64,000 bases of DNA from Morella rubra (GCA_003952965.2 CM025849.1:5167572-5231571), one strand, 5' to 3'; shown: positions 10,152 through 22,957, counted from the first letter of the stretch. The notes: a model not told the origin generated them from the sequence alone. Numbers and translations: made by a program.

Positions 10152-13100
10152 ATGAACAGAGATCGGAAGGACGAGAAAACCTTGACGGATTTGGACGTAT
10201 TAGGTAGCTGCAAGGAGACGGCTTCGTTCACGAGCTGGGCGCAGAAGACCGCTGAGAGCTACCAGCTCCAGCTGGCTCTGGCGCTTCGTCTCTCGGCCCA
10301 GGCTGCTCGTGCCGATGATCCCAACTTCTTGGAGTTCAAGACCTGTGATCGGGGAACCCCGTCGCCTTCTGGTTCTGCAGAGGCCGTGTCTCATCGATTC
10401 TGGGTATGGCATTCCCTGCTCTGTTATCGTTTCGCTTCGTTTTCCGTTAGCGAGTTCTGTCAAAAACTGTCTTTTTAGTTTAATATTATTTTGTTACTCT
10501 CAATGTCGTTGGTTCTATCTCAGTTCTCCGGAGTTTACTTGTATACACTAACATGGTACAATAATTTTAACCGTGTGGTTACTTGAAACAAAAGAAAAAG
10601 AATTTTTAGATCTTTTTTTTTTCATCCAAATGTTGGGTTCATATTCCCTGCTTGGTTTAGATAATTCCCAGATATGGTTTCAGAGCATGTTGTTTTTTTA
10701 TTGTCATTCCTATTGCTCAATGTTTGAATGGAGATTCCATTTCGGAATGTTACCTTGGGACGGACGAAATGACTTTTTCCTCCCCCCCCCCAAGGCGACT
10801 GACGAAATAACCTAGCTTTGTCCTTTTAAATAATTTCAGAGCGTAATTTCGAGTTTTTAACTTTTATTGATCAAATCGAAACTCAACGTACTATTGAAGG
10901 ACTGATATAGGTGTTTGTTTTTTTAGTCATTTGTATTAACATTCCAAAAAGAAAAGATTTTGTACGTCCAGGATGCAAACTGGATGAAGAGGTGTCATTA
11001 CTTGATTTTTTAACCATGCATCTGAATTTCCGTTGCACAAGCTCAGTTGGTTTGGAAAGAAAATATGGCAGGTGTAATTGGGTCCAAAGTGTTGGGAGGT
11101 TTATTGAATTAAAACATGGAAGGTACTTATAAGGGTAAATTGGAATTCTTCTTTACCGAAGACATCATGAGTTGATTTCTATTGTATGCTCCATATATTT
11201 TCTTGAGCTCTGATTTTCGTGTTTACCAGGTGAATGGCTGTTTGTCTTACTATGACAAAATTCCGGATGGGTTTTACTTAATCCATGGGATGGATCCATA
11301 TGCGTGGACTCTAAGTACTGATGTGCAAGATAGTGGCTGTGTCCCGTCATTAGGATCATTGATGGCTGTTGACCCTCGTGCTGACTTGACCATCAAAGTG
11401 GTTTCAATTGATAAATCTAGAGATCCTGGTTTGAAGAAACTGCAGAATAGGTTATTCGTTCTTTCCAATAGCTGGATCACCAAAAAAGATGTGACAATAA
11501 AAGATGTGATTGATCAGCTTGCAACCCTTGTTTGTAATCAAATGGGGTGAGCTTCATGCTACTCTTTAATTTTAAGTACTCAACTCTAATCTTGAAACTA
11601 CTTGCAACTCTTGATTTAACTCTTGATTTCTTCTAAATCAAATTTCCTTTCTCGTTACTAGGGGTGCTGCTTCGAATGAAGAAAAATTGTTCGAACACTG
11701 GAAGGAGTGCACTGATGAACTCAAATACTGTCTGGGCTCTGTCGTACTTCCAATTGGAAGCTTATCAGTCGGCCTTTGTGTACATCGTTCATTACTGTTT
11801 AAAGTAATTCTCCCTGCCTAATATGTAAATTGATATGCTACACTACATTTGAGGTTGTTTCATTTAAGGCAATGCTTTTAAAGTATTAATTACCATGTGA
11901 CCCTACACTATTTAGTTTCTTCATTCTGTTTTTTAGTTTTGGTATTTCTCTTTCTTCTGTTACTCTCAGTGATGTCAGCATAAATGCTTCTGTTGACTCT
12001 TGTTTGAGGATCACCGAATATATTTCTCCTTTGTATCTATAGATAAATCTTTTTAGGTCTTACAGACTTACTTTGCCAACTAATTCTCACTTTGGCAGGT
12101 TTTAGCAGACATAGTTAACCTACCGTGCCGACTTGTCAAGGGCTGCAAATACTGTAGGAAGGATGTCTCCTCCTCCTGCCTTGTCCAATGTGGTCCTGAG
12201 AGGTATGGTGCATCAATCTTGTATGGCAGAAAATATGAGTTGCATGAACTATTTAAGCAATAAGTGAGGCAACCAAAGCAAATTCTTAGCTTGGCTAACA
12301 AGTAGGGAATTTATATGAGGTAGTAAGAAGGCAAGCCACGACACTATGACTGCAAAATTTAAGACTGGCTGTCTTTTTGAAACTGGGTGTAATGGATGGG
12401 AAATGAAATGAAAATGTGATATCCTTTGGTGAGGGAAAGGATCTTTGAAGACCTAAATCCTGTAAAACACATTAAACTGACAGCAGGACTCATCTTCACG
12501 TCCACACACCCCCCCCAACCCCCCCCGCGCGCGCGCGCGAGGGAGGGGGAATATACAATGGAAAAGAAAAGTTCCTACAGTGCAGTAACAAATACAAGAA
12601 CACCAGTATGCACAGGTCCAAAATACTACAAAACTTTGGAAAATTCAAGAAGAATGATGCGACATTGGAGTATATGGAAAGAAGAATATAAATTATACTT
12701 TCAGACGTCTCTATTTTTTAGCTGAACCAGTTATGCTTAATGGAGTTGCTAGATAAGTGGAGAAGAAGCATTCCAGTACCTTTAAATGGGAACAAAAGTG
12801 AAATTGTCTTTTATTTTTCCAGGGAATATTTGGTTGATTTGCTTGGGATGCCTGGAGAATTAAGCCGGCCAGATTCCTCTCTCAATGGTATACCCTGCAT
12901 CCTTGTTTCGTCACCATTATGTCATCCAAGATTTAAACCTGCTGAGACAGAGAACTCAAGGGCACTAGCCAATCGGTATTTCTTCAACTGCCAGTCACTT
13001 CATCTTCCATTTGCGGATTCTTCTTCAGGTGATTCTTAGTGCATTTTCTAGAAAAAAATTTGTAAGACTATTCAAGCCTGGTGATTGCAGGGTGGATGAT

Positions 13101-16100
13101 CGATTTTTTGTAAATTCAAAGTTGTAGTAAGATTATGCCCGTTAATTTGTGACTGGGGTTTAATCAGTAGTAAGATTCTTGTTATCTTCTATAATCATTT
13201 TCTAAAAAGTTAAAGTCAGAGAGAGACAAACCAAGAAAACTGTTATGCGTTTTTTTCCTGGAGTGGTTTTGGATGTGCATTCCTGCCATGAAAAATGCTG
13301 TAATATAAGTATTGCATGCTCGTGTATGATGGATTAAGTGTCTGAAAACCATGGTCATTTATTACTAATCTTAAGACCTCACTGATCTACCTTATGACAG
13401 GTACTGTTTTCAATCAAAATGACAAAACTGCTCCAAAGGTCTCTAAAACTCAATTCAGTTGCTTTGGTGGAAACAATGTTGGACCCACTTCAAGCAAGTA
13501 CCATGACAGTAAATCAGTTGGTTTAGGGCTCGAACTTAATCTTTATGAGGAGGGATTGGAGATCCCATGGAGTGAACTTGTTTTGAAGGAGCAAATTGGA
13601 ACAGGTATCTGTTAGTTCTGACGTGTCTTATTGTTGTTATAAATTCTTCCAATTACTGCTCTAGCATTTCCATGTATATCAGTGTAAATATATTCTGGGA
13701 GAGTACATAACAACTGGCCACTGCTTTTCAGGTTCTTTTGGAACTGTTTACCGTGCTAACTGGCGCAGTTCTGTAAGCTTTTTCTTTCCCTCTTTATTAT
13801 ATTTTGCTTGGAATTACTTCTTTGTGTGTTAGATGAAGTTCTTTTGGTTTGAATAGTTATTACCTTGTTTTCTAAAAAACTTTGTGTTGCTACAATGATG
13901 TATATAACCTGTTCCTCAGCAATGATAGTTTAAACCCCAAACCTAATCAATCAAAAGGCAATTCCTTCGCTTTTAAACTCAATAGAATTTCTCACTCCAA
14001 GCTAAAATGAGTTGCATAAAGTGGTTTTTCAAATAGGGAAGTAGTTTATCTTTGAACCTAGAAGTAGATGATGAATCAAAAGTTCCTGTGCTGGATGACA
14101 GAATCATTATGCATGGCTTGTCCATACACACTCATCTAGCATCCTGATAATGTAGTCTGGATGACATACATATAACCCTGGAAAGAAGGGGATATATGTA
14201 TAACAAATAGAGGTCAAGGCGGGGATCAATACACTTCATAAGAGTTGACGAAAGAGACATGGACCTGAGAAGAGAAATAGCTCATTAAGAAACAATTCAT
14301 CAACTGATGAAGCAAGTTTCCAAAGAGAGAAGAAAGGCTTTTCGTGTGTGTTGAATGTTGTTGGATAAGTTGGTCTTTACCTAGGAATTTGCTTATCTAC
14401 AAAAAAGTTGATTACTTAAGATTTTGCAGTTTTGTTAGACGTATTTTAAATTCCCCCCCCCAACTGTTAAACTTGGTCAGAGGGATAGAAGTTTCCTTTT
14501 CATTTTCTCTTCACAATTTTCGCATTCTGAAATAATCACGCATTGCTGATTATAGGGAACTGTGGGCCCCAAGTGATGATCTCTTCTGAATGTGATGGTT
14601 CTCTATTTTTATGGGAGCCATTCAGAGATGAAACTACTAGGGGGCCCTGCCCCATTGAAATCCGGAAAAAGATCAGTGTCTCCCTGAAAGTTTTTCTTGA
14701 ACTTTTTTGGCAGTTTTTTCATATTTTCAACATTCCCCCCCACCCCTCGTCCTCTACACCAAGATATGTGTTTATGTGCTTGGCCCCCCCAAGAATCTAG
14801 GCCTAGTTTTCTCCCTGGACTCACTAGTCATAGGATTGCACCTTCTTGATTTATGGCCAATATTTGTGGTTTATGTCAGTTGTATATATGCACTCTCTTG
14901 TTTTTTTTTTTTTCGCTCTAATAGTTCAATGATCTGCGGATAATTCATGTCTCATTCGCCGTTCTAGTACTAATGTTGTGAGTCTCAGGATGTTGCCGTC
15001 AAAATTCTTATGGTGCAAGATTTCCATCCAGAGCGCTTCAAGGAATTTTTAACGGAGGTATGCTTTAGCTACTTTCTGCCGAATAACCACTGATACATCA
15101 TTATATTATAAAAGAAGCTGTAGCTCTATCCTTTTGTTTAAGTAAGGCGATTCGATGTCTACTATTCCTCTTTTCATATGTCACGTTTACTTCATTGCAT
15201 GACTTTTGCTTGTCAGGTTGCAATCTTGAAACGATTCCGACATCCAAATATTGTTCTCTTTATGGGTGCTGTTACTAGGCCCCCAAACTTCTCTATAGTT
15301 ACAGAGTATTTATCAAGGTATTGAGATGCTTAATTATTTGCTTGGATATCCTTACTTTTTCCTATGTTAATCAGTTTTTCATCTGGAAAAATCCGTCTCT
15401 GATGTCACTGAAGAATGTTTGCTTTTCGTTTTAGAGGTAACTTGTATAAGCTTTTACAAATGCCCGCTGCTGGAGTGATATTGAATGAGCGGCATCGTCT
15501 AAATATGGCTCTTGATGTGGTACGTTTCTTGCCTGTATTAATAACATTACCACATATTAGATACTTGGATCTATTATATTGATTAAAAGAATTGTTCATC
15601 GTCTGAAGTCTCTATCTAGCTTAAATAAGTAGAGGCGAGAAATGTACTATGGGCTATTCCCTCATTATTCATATGTCACGTTTACTTCATTGCATGACTT
15701 TTGCTTGTCAGACAATTTGAAACGATTCCACATCCAAATATTGTTCTCCGGGTGCCAAGGCCCCCAGCTTCTATAGTTACAGAGTATTTATCAAGGTATT
15801 GAGATGCTTACCTTAACCACTTTTTCAGTTACATTTTTTCCTGTTTTTCTGGTCACTCCTTGCTTGTTTTAGCCTTGTATACTTGCCCTTGCTGGTATAT
15901 TACGGCATCTCTAAACTTATGTGGTAGATGAATTTTGTATTGTGTTTTACTTCCAGTTACTGATATTAATTAGCTGAAGGATAGTTATCATTACCAAAGA
16001 TACATCATTAGTGTAAAAGTTTTGGGACTTCATAAGCTATTTATTAGTGATAGGCAAAGGGGGCCTTCCTGGATCTGGGTCTCCACCTTCCTTGCTGATC

Positions 16101-18212
16101 TCAAATCTCTCGTCTACACCTGGCATTATTATTCCTATTTAATATAGAATTATCCGAGATCTCTACATATAACCTTACTCATCTGTGCCTATAAATGCCT
16201 ATAAATGTGTTTTCTTAGATGCTTGTTTCTTTTGGCTAATGCACTACTATGGGCTTCAGATGACTCCCTGGGCATAATATATTTTGGAAAGAATATTATA
16301 AATTTAAGAAGCAAAAAAAAAAAAAAAATAGTATTCCTTTCTGTATGCCTTTGTTAAATCTGTCAGATTTAGTAATAATGATAAGGTTAATAGATTGGCC
16401 CTTTGTTTGTCTAGCCGATCAATGAAGCTATTTGCTCAGCACCAAGTTTGGTCTGCTTGTTAGATGTTATGGCTCCAAATAGGATGGACTAGCCTAAAAG
16501 GACTTGTGCACTTAGTACTCACCCAAGAAGTTGGGATTTAAAAATTTGTTAGATTTTTTGGTGAGAAGGCTTGTTGATTTCTTTGGATTAGGAATATGGT
16601 TGTGAGGTGCTTGTTATCTTGCTTAGTTTATAGTACTGCACTCTGGACTTATTTGTAAGGATTTCATTTTGTAGAACATTTACATTATCTGCATTAGAAA
16701 TGGACTCTTTAGAGGCAGTAGTTCCCATTTTCTCCCTTCTTTTATTTTATCTGCCAAGTCTATACGTCCCTTCAATATTTGTGAACTAGCCATTTGGAAT
16801 CCTAGCTCTCTATTGTGCTGGACGGGTGAACCTTCCTTTTGTGATCTGCCCTCTTTTAATTTTTCGGTTTGACTGGCCTTATTCTTTTTTACAATATAAC
16901 TTGTTTAAAATTGCATCCACCCCTTCATAGAAAATCAGTCATTCGTTTTACACTTGTTGGATGGGGGAATATATTCTCTCTTTTCAGAGAGATGCGGCTG
17001 GAATAATTTGTCCATTTTTCCTTCTTAAAATTGGATAGATTTGATCATCCAGGTTTGCGATTTTGGCCTTTCCCGCTTGAAGGAAAACACATATCTTTCT
17101 TCTAAGACAGCTGCGGGGACTGTAAGTTCTACACAAACCAAAAATATTTCTGTCTATATAAGTCGCTTAGTTGTCTAGTTTTAAGAAAGCAGCAGCTGAT
17201 TCCAGATGCTAAAACTAACCCTTCTCATTCCCTTTTACTAGCCTGCGTGGATGGCACCAGAAGTTCTCCGTAATGAGCCATCTGATGAGAAGTCTGACGT
17301 CTACAGCTTTGCTGTAATCTTGTGGGAACTTATGACCCTGCAACAACCTTGGAGAAACTTAACTTCAACACAGGTTGGTTGTCACTTAATGAACTACCAG
17401 TAGGTGGCTTGTAAAGCTACAGAAAAAAAAAAATTTGCCTTTATTATCACACATGATCGTTGATAAGAAGCAGCTCTTTGACTCCACTATGTGATAGATT
17501 GGGTCCTGTTTTAAGAACTATTAATAGTATCAGAGAAAATATTATAGTTGTGCATACTTTTAACTAAAGCCAGTTTTGTAGGCCAACTAGCAAAAATGGA
17601 GTTAGTTCCCTCACCCCCGAATGTAACTGAAAATGGATTTTGCATTTTTTGTTTTTCCCCGAGCATGAAAGTGGACTTAAATACTCTAAGTAGCAGTGAG
17701 AATTTTAAACAGTAATGAACGATGTATGGCGACAGGGAGAATTTTCAATATATCTAGTTTCCATCGTTGTTGAGGTGTAGTTTGACAACTGTGATTTATC
17801 CCTCTACCAGGTTGTTGGAGCTGTTGGCTTTAACAATGAAAGGCTTGAGATTCCAAACACTGTAAACCGTGAAGTGGCTGCCTTGATTGAGGCATGCTGG
17901 GCTAGGTAAGTAGACAATAGCGACTGTTAGATCATTCTTCTCATGCTCATGCGGTAGTTTTTGCTCAAAAAAGGGAGAGTGGGATTTATCTTTCTGCAAC
18001 TTGCAGCAATAGATGTCATATGATTTTGCATTCCTGTTATGTCTATCTCCCTCTCTCCTAATGACCCTGGATGATACTGCAGAGAGCCCTCAGAACGCCC
18101 ATCATTCTCGGAAATTATGAAATATTTGCAGCTAGTTATCAATAAGCTTCCAACCTCGACAAGTTCATGCAAACATTCCACGAGTTATCAACGAGGGGTG
18201 AAACACCAGTAA
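10152..18212 (+). CDS. Raf-like MAPKKK, CTR1/EDR1 type; catalytic-loop exon not found intact
   Basis: Fourteen exons follow from protein similarity, GT/AG borders and phase: 10152-10403, 11230-11546, 11662-11803, 12099-12202, 12823-13028, 13401-13604, 13732-13772, 14989-15057, 15217-15317, 15435-15519, 17053-17121, 17242-17373, 17811-17905, 18083-18212. Joined, they give 648 residues. The N-terminal half is the EDR1/CTR1 regulatory domain ([17 protein letters not shown]). The kinase domain begins near residue 395 ([20 protein letters not shown]), with VAVKIL lysine, [27 protein letters not shown] and [13 protein letters not shown]. The family is known for negative control of ethylene or defence signalling at membranes, so that is the likely role. 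Between 15519 and 17053 the exon with HRDLKSPN is missing. Skipping it keeps frame (phase 0 to 0), giving a protein without the catalytic Asp. Either a pseudokinase, a pseudogene or an assembly fault. Confidence 0.85.
12508..12550. repeat. C-run and (GC)n low-complexity tract in a kinase intron
   Basis: Two C homopolymers flank AA and run into an alternating GC tract and then GAGGGAGGGGG. Alternating GC can form Z-DNA and is error-prone in sequencing. It sits inside the intron between 12202 and 12823. Confidence 0.8.
15668..15810 (+). pseudogene. Deletion-riddled duplicate of a kinase exon
   Basis: This segment repeats 15173-15332, which holds the [10 protein letters not shown] exon and its intron edges. 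The ~43 bp of upstream intron and the ~20 bp after the exon look identical in both copies. The exon part of the second copy has lost 17 bases net in several small deletions (roughly 4, 1, 9 and 3), destroying the frame. A further degraded match to the next exon (GNLYKLL) follows at about 15868-15925. Confidence 0.8.
16055..16125 (+). pseudogene. Possible vestige of the kinase catalytic-loop exon
   Basis: In the gap where the HRD exon is expected, this stretch keeps the order GCAAAGG (A-K-G), CTCCAC (L-H), GATCTCAAATCT (D-L-K-S), CTCGTC (L-V), TACACC (Y-T), separated by apparent deletions. A second weak candidate lies at 15591-15612, reading I-V-H-R then L-K-S with the Asp codon absent. The two do not resemble each other well, so at most one is likely real. 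Tentative. Confidence 0.35.
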
Positions 18213-20319
18213 GATTATACTCCTATATATGCGCTACAACCTTTTGATTCTCTGCATGGCAGCCCAGAGTTCTTATTGGGTTAATCATTCAGGACCCTTC
18301 CCTAAGAAGCTCTTCTTGTAGAATAGATTTGTTAATCATCCCAGTTTTGATTTTCTAAGAGGAGAATGTCTACTTCCAAAACATGAAGAACGAGGAGAAT
18401 TGAGTATAGACTGGAGCCCTTGCGATTCTCCTTGGGCATGTATAGCTTGGCGTTAAATGCTATGCAACTGGCCCCTCAATAGATTTGCCCTCCAAGGCAT
18501 TCTTCCTCGGGATATGACAGGCTGAAAGGAAATGATCTAGATTTGCTCATCTACGAGATATCAAACACCCGCCCACTGCCACAGCTTGCTTGTATGGTCC
18601 ATTTATCAGATTTTTGCATGAGGGTCCACACGGTTAGCTCAGTGGATGCAATTATATGTGTGCCGTCAAGATTAGAAGATCTAGGCTATTAAGACCTGGA
18701 CTCATACTTCGCAAAAGTAAGCTTGATATTTCAAGTTGCTCTCAATAGCAGTGTTCAGAATTCTCAGGGATGTGTCCATGACAAGTGGTGGCAAGACCTT
18801 TGATGCAGCAATTCAGTGAAAAATATTTGTTGCTCATCTGGGATGTTTGTCTCGAAGCTGCCATCTTAACAGTCTCCTAGATGTTTAGTAGCCTTACAAC
18901 TCAGCCATGGGCCCATGGCCATGATGAAATTTGTTTTTGCCTCTATGATACTGTTGTAGTTACTGGTTTATGTAGATGCACGAGAGTGGAGAGGTTAAAC
19001 AAGACTGGTGGAAGTACTGGAATGCTGTAACAATTTCACAATTGATGTCCAAGTGACTAATTAGGACAAGAAGTTGGCGAGGGGGGGAATCTTTATCTCT
19101 CCTCTGTGGCATTAGAGAATGTAATTACTTCTTAGGATATTGTTGGTTCAAACTGTTTAAGAGCCATTTTATGTAAATAGGGTTCTTTAGGGTATATGGG
19201 GTTGCAACTCCCAAAGTTCCAAGCTTTTTTGGCTTCTGCCAAATTTTGTCAGTTACATTCAGAAGCTAAATTCAGATCAGGAGGTCATATTATAGTTAGT
19301 GTACATTGTTTGGAAAGCGGGAAAAACAAATGCTTCTGGGTTTCAAGCGTATGTTGTATTGCTGATATTTTTGTTTGGGAGTCTATTTCCATCAAGATAT
19401 TTGTTCTCTCTCTCTCTCTCTCCCTCTCTCTCCCTCTCTCTCGTTTTTGGTAATCATGCCTATCCAAAAACTGAGCTTGTTTCTTGAACCAAACCTTAGA
19501 TGTTTATAATGGCATGTGTCATAAAGGTGGAGACGAAATCTTATATGCTACCTGGAACGTATTTTCCGGGAATTAATTTCCAACCTTTATGCTACCTGGA
19601 AAAGGGTTCGGGGGGATTTGAGAGCTGCTGAAAAAACATTTTTAGAAATCAGGAGTTTGAACTTTGAACCAATTTTTTCTGCGTTTCGGCAAGATTTGCA
19701 TAGAAGTTCCATAGTTGTAAATCAGTTCATCTAAAGTCATCAAGGACACTTGACCTTCAATACACACGATTAGTAACGACAATTCCAATACATTTCATAG
19801 TGAATGGACCTTCGTTTAGTCATGAAACGAGCCCAAACCCCTCTCCATATCTCCTTACTATGTCGGTTGAAAAGCTTCACATATTTCGTACTTGAAGCAA
19901 ACATGCTGTCTGCTACTTCAAGATAATCTACAGTTTCTTCGAAAGGTACTCCTTTTTTTCTGTTCTTTTTTTTTTCTAATCCTTCGAAAGGTACTCTGAA
20001 TGCCTCACAATGCCAGAGAAACCAAAATTCGACCCGACTCTCATACGTATGAATCAGATACCTTGCAGCGTTCGTTGGAGGAAAATAATTTTTTTTGGCG
20101 TTCATGGTAGATTCAAAAGCTTCAGGAATGCCATTCGACTGAAAAAAGTCACTCTCTTTATGGGCAACATGAATATCATACACACAAGCTAGGGGAAAAA
20201 AAAAACCAACCCCAAAACTATATTACGATTGGGAATTACATTGAAGTGGTATATGAAACTTTGAAAGAAGAAAGTATACAGTGACAATTCCATAGCCAAA
20301 AATCAAGACGGAACACCAC
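18213..20319. other. Kinase 3' flank and intergenic; (TC)n microsatellite at ~19407-19442
   Basis: The first part is probably the kinase 3' UTR. The microsatellite is an interrupted CT repeat. A minus-strand open frame at 19770-20183 begins only at a GTG and contains a short internal repeat (CCTTCGAAAGGTACT twice). I do not recognise it and would not annotate it as a gene without expression data. Confidence 0.5.
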
Positions 20320-20817
20320 TCATAGAAGGGTGATAAGAATGAAAAGAAGAAGAGCAGCAATAAACGAGTACTTGAGAGCAGCCAAAATAATGGCCGATGA
20401 GATAAAGAAGAGCTGCCAAAGCACCTGGGCGCTTGCCCACGCAAGCAGACCCGTCAATGCTATGGCCAAGAGGTTGTCAGGATCTGGGTCCAGCAGATCA
20501 CCCCATCTGATATTGAATATGGGCCGTTGATCTTTCCCCAAATCATCCCCACCGCCACCGCCACCTCCACCAGACCCAATTCCCTGTCCTTGTTGTTCTT
20601 CATCACTCTCCTTGGGATCTTCGTTCAACAACCCATTGCCGTTCTCCGCGAATAATACAAGGAAGCTCGTGGGTCTTCTACTTGGGATTTGGGATTGGGT
20701 TTTGGGGAGCGAAGTAGGGAAGCTGACATTGTTGTGCGGTGAAACAGGTAAGGGTTTTGCCTTTGGAGTCCACCGAATTGGAACCGCTGGGTGTGAAACA
20801 GAGGCGAGCCCTAACAT
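20320..20817 (-). CDS. Predicted chloroplast membrane protein, small, two TM segments
   Basis: Single-exon gene of 165 residues starting with ATG at 20815-20817. Residues 1-60 are rich in Ser, Pro, Thr and basic residues with almost no acids, like a plastid transit peptide. Then comes an acidic linker (NEDPKESDEEQQGQG), a run of eight glycines, and the conserved-looking core RPIFNIRWGDLLDPDPDNLL. The end holds two hydrophobic helices (about ALTGLLAWASAQVLW and AALKYSFIAALLLFILITLL). The layout resembles small thylakoid or envelope proteins of the DUF1118/RIQ kind, but this is a recollection and not a match I can verify. The function is unknown. It faces away from the kinase gene's orientation (convergent). 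Confidence 0.8.
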   Translation of the reverse strand: MLGLASVSHPAVPIRWTPKAKPLPVSPHNNVSFPTSLPKTQSQIPSRRPTSFLVLFAENGNGLLNEDPKESDEEQQGQGIGSGGGGGGGGDDLGKDQRPIFNIRWGDLLDPDPDNLLAIALTGLLAWASAQVLWQLFFISSAIILAALKYSFIAALLLFILITLL

Positions 20818-21825
20818 GGTCTTTGCTCATCGAATTGTACATAGAAAATGGTAGGTGTCAAAAGGTGCTGGAGCGTTGCTCCATCTCCTTGGAGGTAAAA
20901 TGACATATTTGCCTACTGTTTAATACTTTCGCCTTTTTGTTTCGAGACGATTCATACCTCTCGCAAAAATGGTCTGTATCCTTGGATCCAGGCTGGGCCC
21001 TGGGCCCCAACAATGATGAATTCTTGGGGCCTATTGGCCATTTTATGGGCTCAGGCCTTCTCTTGATGGGCCGATCTCCTTATCCATATATATAATCTGC
21101 TTTTGCAGTCATTTTCATTCCTTCCGCACAAAGTCGGTGGTGGCCCAATCCTCTTCACATATCACTACAAAAAAAAAATATTGTATTATCCAAGAAAAGA
21201 AAAAAAATACATTTTGCACTCTTTAATTATGATAGCTATCTTGACACTTTATACTCCAAAGTTATTATTTTTATCATATTTGCATGCTCAAATTATTTAA
21301 TTTAAGATATTTTGCATCCTCAATTGAAAGATTCCGAATTGAGTTTTAAGCCTTTGAAATTAAACAATTTTCCTGGTAAAATTTTACTTAAAAATAATTA
21401 TGAGAATAAAATTATCGTTTTCATGTCTCAAAAATTTACTTTCCATTAAAATTTGTAAAAAAATTTTAATAGAAGACGCAAAGCGTTTGAAATTAAATTA
21501 TTGGTGGATGCAAAGTGTATTTTATCTCCAAAAAAGTTGTATATTAAATATAACTTTATTTAAAAAAATTGGGTCCCTAAATAGCTATTATAACTTCACT
21601 CTTATACACGTGATATCTCAAATTTTACTTAGAGTGAGAAAAAATAAGAAATGATAGATGATCAAGTCTTACATTGAAATCTTACTAAGTTGAACTGAGC
21701 TTTATAATAATCATGAGTTTCAATAACAAACTTAACTAGTACTCTTGAAATCAAAGAATAGACGTGAGCAATACTTATCCTTAAATCGGTACATTAATTA
21801 TTAATGGTTATGCTACAACTAAGAG
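20818..21825. other. AT-rich intergenic, no gene seen
   Basis: Upstream region of the plastid protein gene, followed by AT-rich DNA. A phrase near 20985-21070 repeats GGGCC/GGCCCA motifs (GGCTGGGCCCTGGGCCCC), possibly TCP-type promoter sites of the divergent side. Open frames at 21103-21654 are low-complexity and not convincing. Confidence 0.4.
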
Positions 21826-22032
21826 CCTTTCAGATCCAGTTGCTTATAAATAGCCTTTTAGATCTCCCCAGCCCAAAAGAGAAAAAGACCTTTCAGACGG
21901 GACCATTGCTGTCGGCCAAGAGGAGAATGCCTTTCAGATCCAGTTGCTCACAAATAGCCTTTTAGATCTCCCCAGCCCAAAAGAGAAAAGACCTTTCAGA
22001 CGGGACCATTGCTGTCGGCAAAGAGGAGAATG
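21826..22032. repeat. Perfect-edged tandem duplication, ~104-bp unit
   Basis: The block starting CCTTTCAGATCCAGTTGC and ending AAGAGGAGAATG occurs at 21826-21929 and again at 21930-22032. Only a few differences are visible (TTATAAATAG versus TCACAAATAG, one A fewer, CCAAG versus CAAAG). The near identity indicates a recent event. Confidence 0.92.
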
Positions 22033-22839
22033 CACACGTGGATTCAAATTCAAGTAGGACGAGCAAATGTGACAACTTTGGATATGTTCATGCATCCGGA
22101 AAATGGAGAAGTACTACAAGACAACTTTTGTAAACCAGAAAGAAAAACTCAGATCGTGAACTCTTTCAACCCTAAGTTTCACTTGGTTGGGGCAGACTTC
22201 AGAGAGAAAAAGAAAGGGACAGAGAAAATGGCCGTCACCATCTTTTTTGGAGGGCGAGATTGTGGAATGATAGCTTCAAAAAGAGCCCCAAGAACCTTTT
22301 TTATTATTATTTTTTTCTCATTCCCTCTGTATTCAATGAAAAATCATCATCCTATTCACCAATCTATCACGGTGGGAGTCCATTTTCCCATCGGGGGAAC
22401 CACCGCCATCATGAACCTGACCGTACAAAAAGGTTGATGAGATAGAAAGGCTGTGATATCCAGCTGGTGGTGGGAAGTGGGTCGTACCATTTTCCCACCA
22501 GTCCACCACCACTGATCACTCTTTCCCTTTTAGGCAAAGACAAACCTGCCTTCCCTCCATAGCCCCCTCCCAAAACCCCTCGGTTTGCTTTTCGGTTTTC
22601 CACGGGGTAATCATTTCTTCAATATTCTCCTGCTCTTTTTGGGCTTGGACTCGAGGATATGGCTCGGCTGAGACGGGACTAGCTGAACCCGTGACTGGCT
22701 GACGAAGAGGAGGAGGAGGAGGAGGAGGAGAAGGAGGGAAGAGCAACGTCAGCTGTAAGTAATCAGATCTGACAGTGTCTCAGGAGACAGGGAGAGAGAA
22801 GAGATTCTAATTTCTTTTCAATAATCGTACGTGAGAGTA

Positions 22840-22957
22840 ATGGAGATTTCAGATCCCAGTAAACCCACGAGCTCATCTGAGCAGGAAAGCGGTACGCCTC
22901 CGCGTCACAAGCTGGAAGGAATGAAAGTTGGACCACGCTCTAATTGTCTGCAAGAGG
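22840..22957 (+). other. Orphan first-exon candidate
   Basis: An ATG at 22840 after a GA-rich leader opens a frame reading MEISDPSKPTSSSEQESG, then TPPRHKLEGMKVGP, then RSNCLQE, ending at a good donor (G/GTACGT at 22958). Composition is coding-like and hydrophilic. Read through, it stops at 22963-22965. I find no following exon before the trihelix gene 2.8 kb away and do not recognise the peptide. It may be a gene remnant, an upstream ORF or chance. Confidence 0.3.

Noticed and set aside
18628..18720. SINE-like A-box (GGTTAGCTCAGTGGATG) in the kinase 3' flank
   Set aside because: The A-box fits a tRNA, but the expected B-box is poor and no ends are visible; not enough to annotate.
19770..20183. 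Minus-strand 137-codon frame
   Set aside because: No ATG at its start, unclear composition with a small internal repeat, and no recognisable domain.
22009..22437. 142-codon plus-strand frame after the tandem duplication
   Set aside because: Starts at TTG, runs into low-complexity F/I-rich sequence, and overlaps a repeat.
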